Shown here: one piece after another, positions 14,501-14,736 of the stretch
How positions within the stretch are numbered: the stretch's first letter is position 1
Layout: every line of letters begins with the position of its first letter
Assembly (NCBI GenBank): GCA_003518245.1
Contig: DOZA01000375.1
Span: 1-14,736 of the forward strand
Origin: Bacteroidales bacterium
Lineage (GTDB): Bacteria; Bacteroidota; Bacteroidia; Bacteroidales; VadinHA17
Length of the DNA stretch: 14,736 nt
Direction of reading: 5' to 3'
Translations under genes and position numbers: made by a program
The notes under the pieces: model-generated
The model's input: only the letters and a program-made list of their open reading frames with translations
The model's database searches: none
What the model was told of the DNA's origin: nothing

Positions 14501-14736
14501 CTAAAAAAGATGCTCTGTTGAGTCAAGACTAATAATACTGCATTCTTTTCCGGGGTGAATTTCAAAAATACTCAGGCTGGTATTTTTTAGGTTTTCCGCA
14601 GCAACAATATCTTCAACATTTTTACCTGTGATTACTGTTATCAGTATTTTGCCAATAAAACCATGGCCAATAAGTAGTACGGTATCTTTTGGATGATTGA
14701 CCAGAAGTTTATTATACAGTTTTTTTGCGCGCTCAT
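14501..14736 (-). CDS. Histidine phosphatase (phosphoglycerate mutase-like), C-terminal part, runs off the window
   Basis: The minus-strand frame reads ERAKKLYNKLLVNHPKDTVLLIGHGFIGKIL, followed by ITGKNVEDI, NTSLSIFEIHP and LDSTEHLF, then TAG at 14501-14503. The LLIGHG motif holds the second catalytic histidine of the histidine phosphatase superfamily, and NTSLSIFE is the usual following strand. The N-terminal RHG motif should lie beyond 14736. The substrate cannot be told; members act on phosphosugars, alpha-ribazole phosphate or other phosphates. No start codon is visible, so this is a partial gene. The gap to the lipoprotein (14404-14500) shows nothing else. Confidence 0.85.
   Translation of the reverse strand, partial: ERAKKLYNKLLVNHPKDTVLLIGHGFIGKILITVITGKNVEDIVAAENLKNTSLSIFEIHPGKECSIISLDSTEHLF

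Overview
The window looks like chromosome of a Bacteroidota bacterium, probably an anaerobic or marine Bacteroidales/Marinilabiliales-type lineage. The evidence is AT-rich DNA, several Bacteroidota-type -7 promoter boxes (TAnnTTTG), few Shine-Dalgarno sequences, many lipoproteins, a GH29 fucosidase, S41 lipoprotein proteases, and cofactor genes of the short Bacteroidota form. This is judged by eye from protein motifs; no search was run.

Left part (1-4142). The C-terminal end of a transketolase (+) converges on a two-gene minus-strand unit: an exported dipeptide-epimerase-like enolase-superfamily lipoprotein followed by an HD-domain phosphohydrolase. Next, on the plus strand, come an SRPBCC plus GyrI-like gene with an internal deletion, a HAD phosphatase of the beta-phosphoglucomutase type, and a small zinc-ribbon gene that has no ATG start.

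Middle (4143-8123). A 476-base intergenic stretch holds a MITE-like inverted-repeat element. It is followed by a secreted alpha-L-fucosidase (+), a convergent S41 lipoprotein protease (-), and a small lipoprotein (+).

Eroded pABA region (8138-9125). Remnants of three genes for chorismate use lie side by side: the C-terminal two thirds of an aminodeoxychorismate lyase (-), a piece of an aminodeoxychorismate synthase component I (-), and the last ~40 codons of a glutamine amidotransferase of the TrpG/PabA type (+). No remnant is a complete enzyme. Two deletions explain the layout.

Metal operon (9245-13781, +). A His-rich small membrane protein, an outer-membrane beta-barrel protein, a ZnuA-like metal-binding protein and two ABC-3 family permeases lie close together behind a clear -7 box. 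They look like a Zn(II) or Mn(II) uptake route spanning both membranes, but no ATPase gene is present. A cupin gene with its own promoter follows.

Right end (14184-14736). A hairpin terminator, a 51-codon lipoprotein ORF (-) and the C-terminal part of a histidine phosphatase (-) that runs off the window edge.

The most notable overall pattern is the number of apparent deletion or frame scars within 15 kb: position ~40, position 2565, the 3915 start codon, ~8510, ~9000 and ~14310. Either this genome is losing genes by short deletions, or the assembly contains collapsed joins. Read mapping would decide.
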